Positions 45,530 to 52,742 of a stretch of 64,000 nt of DNA are shown here, piece by piece (position 1 is the first letter of the stretch; every line of letters starts with the position of its first letter). Source of the DNA: Pseudomonas solani (GTDB taxonomy: Bacteria > Pseudomonadota > Gammaproteobacteria > Pseudomonadales > Pseudomonadaceae). Location of the stretch: positions 1,448,501 to 1,512,500 of the forward strand of contig NZ_AP023081.1 of assembly GCF_026072635.1 (NCBI RefSeq), read 5' to 3'. The notes under the pieces are model-generated. The model was not told where the DNA came from and did no database searches. It saw only the letters and a program-made list of their open reading frames with translations. A program made the translations under genes and the position numbers.

Positions 45530-45943
45530 ATGTCCGATACCCCGCTTCCCCGCCTCAAGGGCGGTCTCTTCGCCCTGATCGGCATCGCGCTGCTCGCTGC
45601 GATGGCCATACAGACCTCTTCCCGCGTGGGATTCCTGCAGTCGGCCCTGGAGGCAGACGGCAGCGTCGTCGCGCTCAATGCCGGCGGCTCCCACCCGGAG
45701 ATCGAATTCACCGACGGCACCGGTACGCGCATCTCCTACCCCCAGGGGGGCTGGATCTACGGCTACCAGGTCGGCATGCCGGTGAAGGTGCACTACCAGG
45801 CCGACGCTCCGGCCACCTCGGCCGTGGTCGATGACTTCGGCGCTCTCTGGGGCACCTCGGCCTTCCTCGGCCTGCTGGGCTCCATCTTCACGGTCACCGG
45901 ATTGATGACCCTCTTCAGGCGCCCCCGCTACGACATCGCCTGA
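45530..45943 (+). CDS. DUF3592-like two-span membrane protein
   Basis: The 137-residue protein has a span near residues 12-27, an extracytoplasmic beta-rich segment (about 35-95, with PEIEFTDGTGTRISYPQGG and VKVHYQADAP), and a second span near 105-127. This layout matches DUF3592 proteins, which are uncharacterised. The start at 45530 was chosen on similarity of layout; an ATG at 45500 in frame would add ten residues. Confidence 0.65.
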   Translation: MSDTPLPRLKGGLFALIGIALLAAMAIQTSSRVGFLQSALEADGSVVALNAGGSHPEIEFTDGTGTRISYPQGGWIYGYQVGMPVKVHYQADAPATSAVVDDFGALWGTSAFLGLLGSIFTVTGLMTLFRRPRYDIA

Positions 45944-45962
45944 ACCGCACAAGGAAGCCGCA

Positions 45963-46553
45963 ATGCCCAAGATGCCCATCCCCCTGCCCGTCAACCCGAG
46001 CCGCTGGGGCTATGTCACCGCCAGTGGCGGCGGCCTGACGGTCGCCTTCGTCGCCGGCGGTGGCGGCTCCATCACCTTGCGTTCGCCCTCGGGGGAGAAC
46101 GTCGCCCTGCGCTATGGCGGCCTCGGTGCCGGCGTGGGCTTCGGCGCCAAGCTGCCGCGCTTCGGCAAGGTGGATATCAAGATCAAGGGCAAGAGCGTCG
46201 GTGGTACCGGTGCGGCGGAAGCCTTCCCCAGTGACGGCGCGGTCTTCGTGGCGGACGACCTGGTGGACCGCGACCTCACCCGTGACGACATCACCGGGCC
46301 CTGCATGTATGTGGAAGTGAACGCGGGCGTCGCCGTCGGCGTGGCCGGCACGGCGATGCTGTTCGGCCTGGACGCCAAGCTGCTGGCTGCGGTGATGCTG
46401 ATGAACGCGAGCCCGGTGACCAGCCTCACCGTCTCGCCGATGCTGACCCGGCAACTGATGCAGTCGGCGCGCGGCGCCCTGCTGATGGGTGGCGCCAACC
46501 TGGGCATCCAGGCCGGTGCCGGCGGTGCGGTCTATATCGGCGCGCTGTTCTGA
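45963..46553 (+). CDS. Hypothetical glycine-rich protein
   Basis: I do not recognise this 196-residue protein. It lacks a signal peptide, starts MPKMPIPLPVNPSRWGYVTA, and is rich in glycine, alanine and valine with alternating beta-like segments (GGLTVAFVAGGGGSITLRSP) and a C-terminal Gly/Ala-rich stretch (GALLMGGANLGIQAGAGGAV). One Cys is in DITGPCMYVEVN. Codon use resembles neighbours. It starts 19 bp after the DUF3592-like gene, and the two are probably co-transcribed. A membrane-interacting or pore-like protein is possible but unproven. Confidence 0.7.
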   Translation: MPKMPIPLPVNPSRWGYVTASGGGLTVAFVAGGGGSITLRSPSGENVALRYGGLGAGVGFGAKLPRFGKVDIKIKGKSVGGTGAAEAFPSDGAVFVADDLVDRDLTRDDITGPCMYVEVNAGVAVGVAGTAMLFGLDAKLLAAVMLMNASPVTSLTVSPMLTRQLMQSARGALLMGGANLGIQAGAGGAVYIGALF

Positions 46554-46568
46554 TCCGCGTCTAACGCC

Positions 46569-46835
46569 TCAGCGCAACTGGCTGTCCTTGCTGCCCCGGC
46601 GGTTATAGCCCGCGTGGCTGGACTGCTCGCGGTCGTGCTCGCTCTGGCAGGCGATGCACAGGCGCACGCCCGGTACGGCCTCGCGCCGTGCCTGGGGGAT
46701 GATGGCGTCGCATTCTTCGCAGTGCGTCAGGCTCTCGCCCTTCGGCAACTGGCTGCGCGCCCGCTGGATGGCGTCTTCGATGGTGCTGTCGATCTGTTCC
46801 TGTACGGCACCGTCTCCCGCCCAACCACTGGCCAT
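46569..46835 (-). CDS. DksA/TraR-type C4 zinc-finger protein
   Basis: The 88-residue protein has a C4 zinc finger (THCEECDAIIPQARR with VRLCIACQSEHD, about residues 38-66) but lacks the long N-terminal coiled coil of DksA. It resembles the YbiI/TraR group, some of which bind the RNA polymerase secondary channel. The 3' end converges with the glycine-rich gene, 15 bp apart. Confidence 0.85.
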   Translation of the reverse strand: MASGWAGDGAVQEQIDSTIEDAIQRARSQLPKGESLTHCEECDAIIPQARREAVPGVRLCIACQSEHDREQSSHAGYNRRGSKDSQLR

Positions 46836-46939
46836 GTCGACCTCCCGATCTCATTCCGCTCATTGGAAGGTTATGGGGGCGGCGGGCGGCCTTTTGCAAG
46901 GCCGCGGGCCGGTGGGCGACAAGTGGAGGTCGTTCCGGG

Positions 46940-47809
46940 CTATTCCTTCACGTCCATGTATTCCCGCGCCCAGATGATGTAGTCCTCGGGCAGGGTGTAC
47001 TTGTGGGTCAGCTCGGTGGCGCTCAGCTCGGAGGCGGCGGTGTCGATCTGGCGCTGCTCGCGCAGGCAGTCGTAGGTGGCCTTGATGGCGGCGAAGTAGG
47101 CCGCATGGCCGTTGACCACGATGCGCACGCCGAGGTCGGCCAGGCGCTGGTTGTCGCGCAGCTGCGGGTTGCCGTAGGTGACCAGCATCAGCGGCACGCT
47201 GAGGTGCGAGGCGATGGTTTCCAGGTGCTCGAAGTCGGTGACGCCGACCATGCAGATGCCATCGGCGCCGGCGGCCTGGTAGGCCTTGGTGCGGGTGATC
47301 ACCTCCTCGGTGGTCAGCACGCCGGCGTGGGTCCGGGCGATGATCGCCAGGTCCGGGTCGACGCGGGCTTCCAGGGCCGCGCGAATCTTGCCGACGCCTT
47401 CCTCGACGCTGATCAGGTCGGTGGACTTGCGCCCGAACTGGGCCGGCAGCAGCGTGTCCTCGATCGTCAGCGCGGCGATGCCGGCACGCTCCAGCTCGAC
47501 CACGGTGCGCATCACGTTTAGTGCGTTGCCATAGCCGTGGTCGGCGTCGGCGATCACCGGCAGGCGGCTGACGCGACCGATGCGCACGGCCTGCTCGACG
47601 AACTCGCTGAGGGTGATCAGCGCGAAGTCGGGGGCGGCCAGTACCTGCAGCGAGGCGACCGAGCCACCGAGGATGCCGACTTCGAAGCCGAGGTCGGCGG
47701 CGATGCGGGCGGACATGGGGTCGAAGACGGACGCGGTGTGATAGCAGGTCTTCGAGTTCAACAGCGCACGAAAGGCCGTGCGCAACTCGTGGTGAGAGGC
47801 TCTTCGCAT
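46940..47809 (-). CDS. Oxaloacetate decarboxylase (PEP mutase/isocitrate lyase superfamily)
   Basis: The 289-residue TIM-barrel enzyme has DADHGYGNALNVMRTVVELE with the Mg2+-binding aspartates, and IEDTLLPAQFG. It closely follows the sequence I recall for PA4872, shown biochemically to decarboxylate oxaloacetate to pyruvate. The start MRRASHHELRTAFRALL matches that protein; a 13-residue in-frame extension upstream is unlikely. Confidence 0.9.
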   Translation of the reverse strand: MRRASHHELRTAFRALLNSKTCYHTASVFDPMSARIAADLGFEVGILGGSVASLQVLAAPDFALITLSEFVEQAVRIGRVSRLPVIADADHGYGNALNVMRTVVELERAGIAALTIEDTLLPAQFGRKSTDLISVEEGVGKIRAALEARVDPDLAIIARTHAGVLTTEEVITRTKAYQAAGADGICMVGVTDFEHLETIASHLSVPLMLVTYGNPQLRDNQRLADLGVRIVVNGHAAYFAAIKATYDCLREQRQIDTAASELSATELTHKYTLPEDYIIWAREYMDVKE

Positions 47810-48082
47810 TAGAGGTTCCAAAACGGCAGGTGCGGATGGTTGAGACACAGGGATGCAAGTATCGCACCCTCGGTCACATTGTCCGACAGCAATGGCAGCG
47901 AGGTTACAGATTCTAGCCCTCCAGGCTTTCAGTTGCCTTTAGCCGAACGGGCCTCCGATCGGCTGTAGGCGCAATCTGTATTCAGTGACGCGTTGCCACA
48001 CCGGGTTCACCTTTGCATCCGGCGCGTCTACATTGCGCGCCCCGGCGAACGAATCGCGGGATGATTCACCAAGGAGAATGAC

Positions 48083-48418
48083 GTGAAACACAGCTTCAAG
48101 ATGATCGCAGGCCTGCTGTCCGTAATGGCCATCGCCGGCTGCACCGGCACCCCGATGAAAACCCAGAACCTCGACAGCAGCCAATACACCGTGATCGGCC
48201 ACAGCGAGGCCAGCGCCACCGGCCTGCTGGTCGTCGGCCTGATTCCAGTCCAGCAGAACAACCGCTTCATCCGGGCCCAGAACGCCGCGATCAAGGCCAA
48301 GGGCGGTGACGCGATGATCAACACCCAGATCCAGGAAGACTGGTTCTGGGCCTGGGTCCTGACCGGCTATACCACCACCGTTTCCGGTGACGTGGTCAAG
48401 CTGAACAGCAGCCACTAA
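48083..48418 (+). CDS. Small lipoprotein of unknown function
   Basis: The 111-residue protein has a lipoprotein signal peptide ending in lipobox AIAGC (Cys20). The mature part includes IGHSEASATGLLVVGLIPVQ and ends VSGDVVKLNSSH. It is probably outer-membrane-anchored (Thr after Cys). AAGGAG precedes the ATG. A similar uncharacterised lipoprotein family exists in Pseudomonas; no function is known. Confidence 0.8.
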   Translation: MKHSFKMIAGLLSVMAIAGCTGTPMKTQNLDSSQYTVIGHSEASATGLLVVGLIPVQQNNRFIRAQNAAIKAKGGDAMINTQIQEDWFWAWVLTGYTTTVSGDVVKLNSSH

Positions 48419-48471
48419 GCCGTTCGCGAGGGCCGCCCGGCCCTCGCTCCCACCGCTCCGGAACCCGCCGC

Positions 48472-48909
48472 ATGCCGGACCTGATTACCTACGCCAGCCT
48501 CTTCCTCATCGCCTTCGGCGCCGCCACCCTGCTGCCACTGCAATCGGAAGCGGTGCTGGCCGGACTGCTGCTCGCGGGTGGCCAGCCGCTGTGGGCGTTG
48601 CTACTGGTGGCGACGCTGGGCAACGTGCTCGGCTCCCTGGTGAACTGGGTGCTCGGCCGGTTCCTGGCGGACTTCCGCCACAAGAAGTGGTTTCCCGTGT
48701 CCGAATCCGCCATCGAGCGGGCGCAGGCCACCTATCGCCGCTACGGGCGCTGGACCCTGTTGCTGTCGTGGCTGCCGGTGATCGGTGACCCGCTGACCCT
48801 GGTGGCCGGGCTGATGCGCGAGTCGCCCTGGGTGTTCCTGCTGCTGGTGACCCTGGCCAAGGCCGGCCGCTACCTGGCGGTGGCGGCGCTGACCCTGGGC
48901 CTGGCCTGA
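48472..48909 (+). CDS. YqaA family membrane protein
   Basis: The 145-residue SNARE-associated/DedA-like protein has the core GAATLLPLQSEAVLAGLLLA and the characteristic motif LLSWLPVIGDPLTLVAG (about 98-114). YqaA is a short DedA-superfamily member in the inner membrane, possibly involved in lipid handling. Its 3' end converges with the psiF-like gene. Confidence 0.88.
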   Translation: MPDLITYASLFLIAFGAATLLPLQSEAVLAGLLLAGGQPLWALLLVATLGNVLGSLVNWVLGRFLADFRHKKWFPVSESAIERAQATYRRYGRWTLLLSWLPVIGDPLTLVAGLMRESPWVFLLLVTLAKAGRYLAVAALTLGLA

Positions 48910-48911
48910 GA

Positions 48912-49181
48912 CTATTTCTTCTTCAGGCAGTCGCTGAGGAAGGCCTTGCGCTCATCGCCCTTGAGGGCCTTCTCGCTGGCGGTCTTGTTGCAGCTGATCA
49001 TCTTCTCCTGCTGGGTGGCCTTGAGGCAGTTGCTCATGAAGGTCTTGCGCGCATCACCCTTGAGTTCCTGGGCGGTGGCCTCGGCGTTGCAGCTCTTCAT
49101 CTTCTCCTGCTGGGTCGCGGCGAAACCCTGGCTGGCGGCCAGCAGCGCGAGTACGAGCAGGGGCAGGCGGATCGACTTCAT
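48912..49181 (-). CDS. PsiF-repeat periplasmic protein
   Basis: The 89-residue protein has a signal peptide (1-21, ends GFA) and two tandem PsiF repeats, each with QQEKM-S-CN and a second Cys (SNCLK, SDCLK) about 20 residues later. psiF is phosphate-starvation-inducible in E. coli, function unknown. I saw no convincing Pho box upstream here. The four cysteines could form two disulfides. Confidence 0.88.
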   Translation of the reverse strand: MKSIRLPLLVLALLAASQGFAATQQEKMKSCNAEATAQELKGDARKTFMSNCLKATQQEKMISCNKTASEKALKGDERKAFLSDCLKKK

Positions 49182-49327
49182 GGGCGGTCTCCCGGGTGGT
49201 CCATGGGGGATGACGAAGCGTCAGCTGGAGTCTAGCCACTGCGACGAACTGCGCCTCGCCGCCTGAGCAAAGCGCCTTCGGCTCGCGTACACTGCGCGGC
49301 CGTTTTTTCCACCGGACTTCTCGCGCC

Positions 49328-50593
49328 ATGAGCAATCTCACCGCAGCCCGTGCCCTGGGCATCGACTTCGGCACCTCCAACTCCACCGTCGGCTGGTGGC
49401 GCCCGGACGTGGAGCCGCTGATCGCACTGGAAGACGGCAAGATCACCCTGCCCTCGGTGATCTTCTTCAACATCGAAGAGCGCCGCCCGGTCTATGGCCG
49501 CCTGGCCCTGCACGAGTACCTGGAAGGCTACGAAGGCCGCCTGATGCGCTCGCTGAAGAGCCTGCTGGGCTCCACGCTGCTGAAGAGCGAGACCACCGTG
49601 CTGGGCAGCGCCATGCCCTTCAAGGACCTGCTGGGCCTGTTCATCGGCGAGCTGAAGAAGCGCGCCGAGGCGCTCGCCGGCCATGAGTTCGACCAGGTGG
49701 TGCTGGGCCGCCCGGTGTTCTTCGTCGACGACGACCCGGCCGCCGACCAGGAAGCCCAGGCGACCCTGGTGGCCGTGGCCAACAAGCTCGGCTTCAAGGA
49801 CGTCTCCTTCCAGTTCGAGCCCATCGCCGCCGCCTTCGACTACGAGCGCAGCATCGAGCGCGAAGAGCTGGTGCTGATCGTCGACATCGGCGGGGGTACG
49901 TCCGACTTCTCCCTGGTGCGCCTGTCCCCCGAGCGTCGCGACGTGGCCGACCGCCAGGGCGACATCCTCGCCACCGGCGGCGTGCACGTGGGCGGTACCG
50001 ACTTCGACAAGCAGCTCAGCCTGCAAGGCGTGATGCCGCAGTTCGGCTACGGCAGCCGCATGAAGAGCGATGCCCTCATGCCCACCAGCTACCACCTCAA
50101 CCTCGCCACCTGGCACACCATCAACGCCGTCTATGCGCAGAAGTCGCAGCTGTCGCTGAAGAACATGCGCTACGACATCGTCGACACCCGTGGCATCGAC
50201 CGCCTGTTCCGCCTGATCGAGCAACGCGCCGGGCACTGGCTGGCGATGCAGGTGGAAGACAGCAAGATCGAGCTGACCGAAGCGCGTCACCGCGTGATCG
50301 ACCTCGAACGCATCGAGCCGGGCCTGCGCGTGGAACTGACCCGCCACCTGTTCGAAGACGCCATCGAGCCGCTGCTGCAGCGCATCCGCGACAGCGTCAC
50401 GCGCCTGCTGGCCGATGCCGGCGTCGGCGTGGAACAGGTGGACACGGTGTTCTTCACCGGCGGCTCCAGCGGCATCCCTGCCCTGCGTGACAGCGTCGCC
50501 GCCCTGCTGCCCAATGCCCGCCATGTCGAAGGCAACACCTTCGGCAGCATCGGCAGCGGCCTGGCCATCGAGGCGCGCAAACGCTACGGCTGA
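49328..50593 (+). CDS. Hsp70 family protein (YegD-like)
   Basis: The 421-residue protein has only the actin-like ATPase fold: phosphate 1 GIDFGTSNSTVGWW near residues 10-23, phosphate 2 LIVDIGGGTSDFSLVR and the adenosine motif FFTGGSSGIPALRD. It lacks the DnaK substrate-binding domain and lid, as YegD-type chaperone-like proteins do. It is cytosolic; the client is unknown. It corresponds in position to a heat-shock-annotated gene in P. aeruginosa (PA4873). Confidence 0.9.
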   Translation: MSNLTAARALGIDFGTSNSTVGWWRPDVEPLIALEDGKITLPSVIFFNIEERRPVYGRLALHEYLEGYEGRLMRSLKSLLGSTLLKSETTVLGSAMPFKDLLGLFIGELKKRAEALAGHEFDQVVLGRPVFFVDDDPAADQEAQATLVAVANKLGFKDVSFQFEPIAAAFDYERSIEREELVLIVDIGGGTSDFSLVRLSPERRDVADRQGDILATGGVHVGGTDFDKQLSLQGVMPQFGYGSRMKSDALMPTSYHLNLATWHTINAVYAQKSQLSLKNMRYDIVDTRGIDRLFRLIEQRAGHWLAMQVEDSKIELTEARHRVIDLERIEPGLRVELTRHLFEDAIEPLLQRIRDSVTRLLADAGVGVEQVDTVFFTGGSSGIPALRDSVAALLPNARHVEGNTFGSIGSGLAIEARKRYG

Positions 50594-50693
50594 GCCGGAC
50601 GTCGGGCGCCCCACGACGTTCGTGCGGCGCCCCTGGCGGCGACCCCGCCGCTGGATTACCTTCGCCGGCATCGCCCACCTGCGGAGCCCCGCC

Positions 50694-50903
50694 ATGAAAC
50701 GCCTGCTGACCTGCCTCCCCTTCCTCCTGCTCGCCGGCTGCGGCCTCGGCGAAACCGCCGCCACCGGTGCGGCCCAGGCCAAGCTGCAAGCCGAGCAGGC
50801 GCAGCAGGCCCAGCAGCAGATGGACCAGCTCAAGCAGCAGATCGACCAGGCCAATGCCGTCAACCAGCAGCGCCTGCAGGATGCCGAGAAGGCCGCCCAG
50901 TAG
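50694..50903 (+). CDS. Small coiled-coil lipoprotein
   Basis: The 69-residue protein has a lipoprotein signal with LLAGC (Cys16), then a Gln/Ala-rich helix (AKLQAEQAQQAQQQMDQLKQ onward) with heptad character. It is Lpp-like in design, though I cannot match it to OprI. GCGGAG precedes the ATG. Confidence 0.75.
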   Translation: MKRLLTCLPFLLLAGCGLGETAATGAAQAKLQAEQAQQAQQQMDQLKQQIDQANAVNQQRLQDAEKAAQ

Positions 50904-50991
50904 CCCGGGGCGACAAATTCTTCGAACTCGTCTGGCCATTCGCCACTCAGAAGTCGTGACGGCTTCAACGGCCACTACGAGGAAAACCACC

Positions 50992-51336
50992 ATGTACAAG
51001 GAAACGCTCGCGGCAGTGTTCGTGCTGGCATCGGTAGCCGGTTGCAGCACCAAGTTCGAGAACCCCACCGACTACGTCACCTACCGCCATGAACCCCTGG
51101 TGGAAAAGGTCGAGGACGGCATGACCAAGGACCAGGTGCTGACCATCGGCGGCCCGCCTTCCACTGAAATCCAGCGCACCGTGCACCCCGGCACCTGCAA
51201 CAACTACGTGCTGAACAAGGAGGGCCACCAGCAGCCCTACTACGTCAGCTTCAGCGATGCCGGCCGGGTCGACAGCAAGGGTTTCATGACCTGCGAGCAA
51301 TGGCAGAAGCACGAAGCCGAGGCGGCGAAGATCTGA
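50992..51336 (+). CDS. osmE: OsmE family lipoprotein, copy 1
   Basis: The 114-residue lipoprotein has lipobox VAGC (Cys18) and a SmpA/OmlA-like domain with ENPTDYVTYRHEPLVEKVED, GMTKDQVLTIGG and HPGTCNNYVLN. OsmE is osmotically induced in E. coli. A second, diverged copy follows 153 bp downstream. The paired cysteines (CNNY and FMTCEQ) probably form a disulfide. Confidence 0.9.
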   Translation: MYKETLAAVFVLASVAGCSTKFENPTDYVTYRHEPLVEKVEDGMTKDQVLTIGGPPSTEIQRTVHPGTCNNYVLNKEGHQQPYYVSFSDAGRVDSKGFMTCEQWQKHEAEAAKI

Positions 51337-51489
51337 TCCGTTGCGGCGCCCGGATCACCGGGCGCCGCAGTGGCCAAATGCCAGAATTGCCAACCCACGC
51401 ACAGCCCCGGCGCAAATAAATAGCGAACCGGCGAGCCTCGCTGATGTCCAAGCGCTGTTATTTACAGCGGATCATCGAGGACCATCAGC

Positions 51490-51831
51490 ATGTTCAAGCG
51501 CGCGCTCCTGCTCGCGGCCGCTCTGGGCTCGGTGTCCGGTTGCGCCAGCAAGATCGAGAACCCCACCGACTACATCACCTACCGCAACGAACCCCTGGTG
51601 CGGCAGGTGGAAGAAGGTATGACCAAGGAGCAGGTACAGGCCATCGGCGGGCGCCCCTCCTCCATCGTCCAGCGCAGCGTGCACCCCGGCTCCTGCAACA
51701 ACTACATCCTCAATCACGAGGGCCACCAGCAGGCCTACCACGTCAGCTTCGGCGCCAGCGGCCGGGTCCAGCACATGGGGTTCATGACCTGCAGGCAGCG
51801 CGAGAACGTGGAACGCGATCGCCTGGACTGA
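51490..51831 (+). CDS. OsmE family lipoprotein, copy 2
   Basis: The 113-residue paralogue of the preceding gene has lipobox VSGC, ENPTDYITYRNEPLVRQVEE, GMTKEQVQAIGG and HPGSCNNYILN, all in the same order. About two thirds of residues match by eye. The tandem arrangement indicates a local duplication; the spacer suggests separate expression. Confidence 0.88.
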   Translation: MFKRALLLAAALGSVSGCASKIENPTDYITYRNEPLVRQVEEGMTKEQVQAIGGRPSSIVQRSVHPGSCNNYILNHEGHQQAYHVSFGASGRVQHMGFMTCRQRENVERDRLD

Positions 51832-51956
51832 CGCCCCAGGTGCGCAGATTTCCTAAACTTTTCCCGCTGCGTATCACTCACATCCCAGGTAGGGCCCACG
51901 ACGCCACCGGCCGCCAGAGCCAGGCACCCGGGCCTGATTAGCCAAGGAGAACCCTG

Positions 51957-52490
51957 ATGAGTGATGTGCAACTGACCGATGTGAACACCCTGCGTCAGCG
52001 CGCCCGGCAGAACGTGCTGGACGGCGCCGTGACCGAGGGCTACCACGCTGACCGCGCCACCGTGCTGCGCCTGCTCAACGAGTCGCTGGCCACCGAGCTG
52101 GTCTGCTACCTGCGCTACAAGCGCCACTACTACATGGCCACCGGGCTCAAGGCGAGCATCGCTGCCAGCGAATTCCTCGAACACGCCCAGCAGGAACAGC
52201 AGCATGCCGACCGCCTGGCCGAACGCATCGTGCAACTGGGTGGCGAACCGGACTTCAACCCCGCCGGCCTGGAAGCCCGCTCCCATGCCCAATACGTCGC
52301 CGGAGAAAACCTGCGCGAGATGGTCACCGAAGACCTGATCGCCGAGCGCATCGCCGTCGACAGCTACCGCGAGATCATCCAGTACCTCGGCGACAAGGAC
52401 CCGACCACCCGCCGCCTGTTCGAAGAAATCCTCGAGCAGGAGGAAGAACACGCCGACGACATGGCCGATATCCTCGCCGACCTGAAGTAA
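51957..52490 (+). CDS. Ferritin-like (bacterioferritin-related) protein
   Basis: The 177-residue four-helix protein has di-iron ligands in NESLATELVCYLRYKRHY, EFLEHAQQEQQHADRLAERI (ExxH) and the C-terminal EEILEQEEEHADDMADIL (ExxH). It matches the short bacterioferritin-like group represented by PA4880 in P. aeruginosa. Whether it stores iron or acts as an oxidase is unknown. AAGGAG precedes the ATG. Confidence 0.88.
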   Translation: MSDVQLTDVNTLRQRARQNVLDGAVTEGYHADRATVLRLLNESLATELVCYLRYKRHYYMATGLKASIAASEFLEHAQQEQQHADRLAERIVQLGGEPDFNPAGLEARSHAQYVAGENLREMVTEDLIAERIAVDSYREIIQYLGDKDPTTRRLFEEILEQEEEHADDMADILADLK

Positions 52491-52506
52491 CCCCTCCCCC
52501 ACCCCG

Positions 52507-52711
52507 TCGCCCGGGCTTCGGCCCGGGTCACGGGCACCCCGCCAGCCCGCGCACGAATTTCGCAACCGGGTAGCCCGGGCTTCAGTCCGGGAGTCACGAG
52601 CATCCGCTATTCCGCGCACGCGCCTCCCGTAGGTTGGGTAGAGGCACGAAACCCAACGCAGCGATGCCAGACAACCCGCGTTGGGCCTCGCTACGCTCGG
52701 CGCCAACTTAC
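52507..52711. repeat. Cluster of four REP-like palindromes
   Basis: Units are GCCCGGGCTTCGGCCCGGGT (about 52510-52529), GTAGCCCGGGCTTCAGTCCG (about 52570-52592), GTAGGTTGGGTAGAGGCACG with AAACCCAACGC (52629-52659) and GCGTTGGGCCTCGCTACGCT with CGGCGCCAACTTACG (52678-52712). The last two face each other as a REPIN. They lie between convergent genes. Confidence 0.8.
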
Positions 52712-52742
52712 GTGAATTCCCAACCCGCACCGGAGCGCGGCT

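Noticed and set aside
49182..49327. Pho box upstream of the psiF-like gene
   Set aside because: TGACGAAGCGTCAGC is palindromic but does not give two CTGTCAT-like halves at 11-bp spacing in either orientation.
52629..52711. REPIN between the ferritin-like and AsmA genes as a rho-independent terminator
   Set aside because: The stems are imperfect, lack T-tracts and match the dispersed REP family. They may still affect 3' ends but are better described as repeats.
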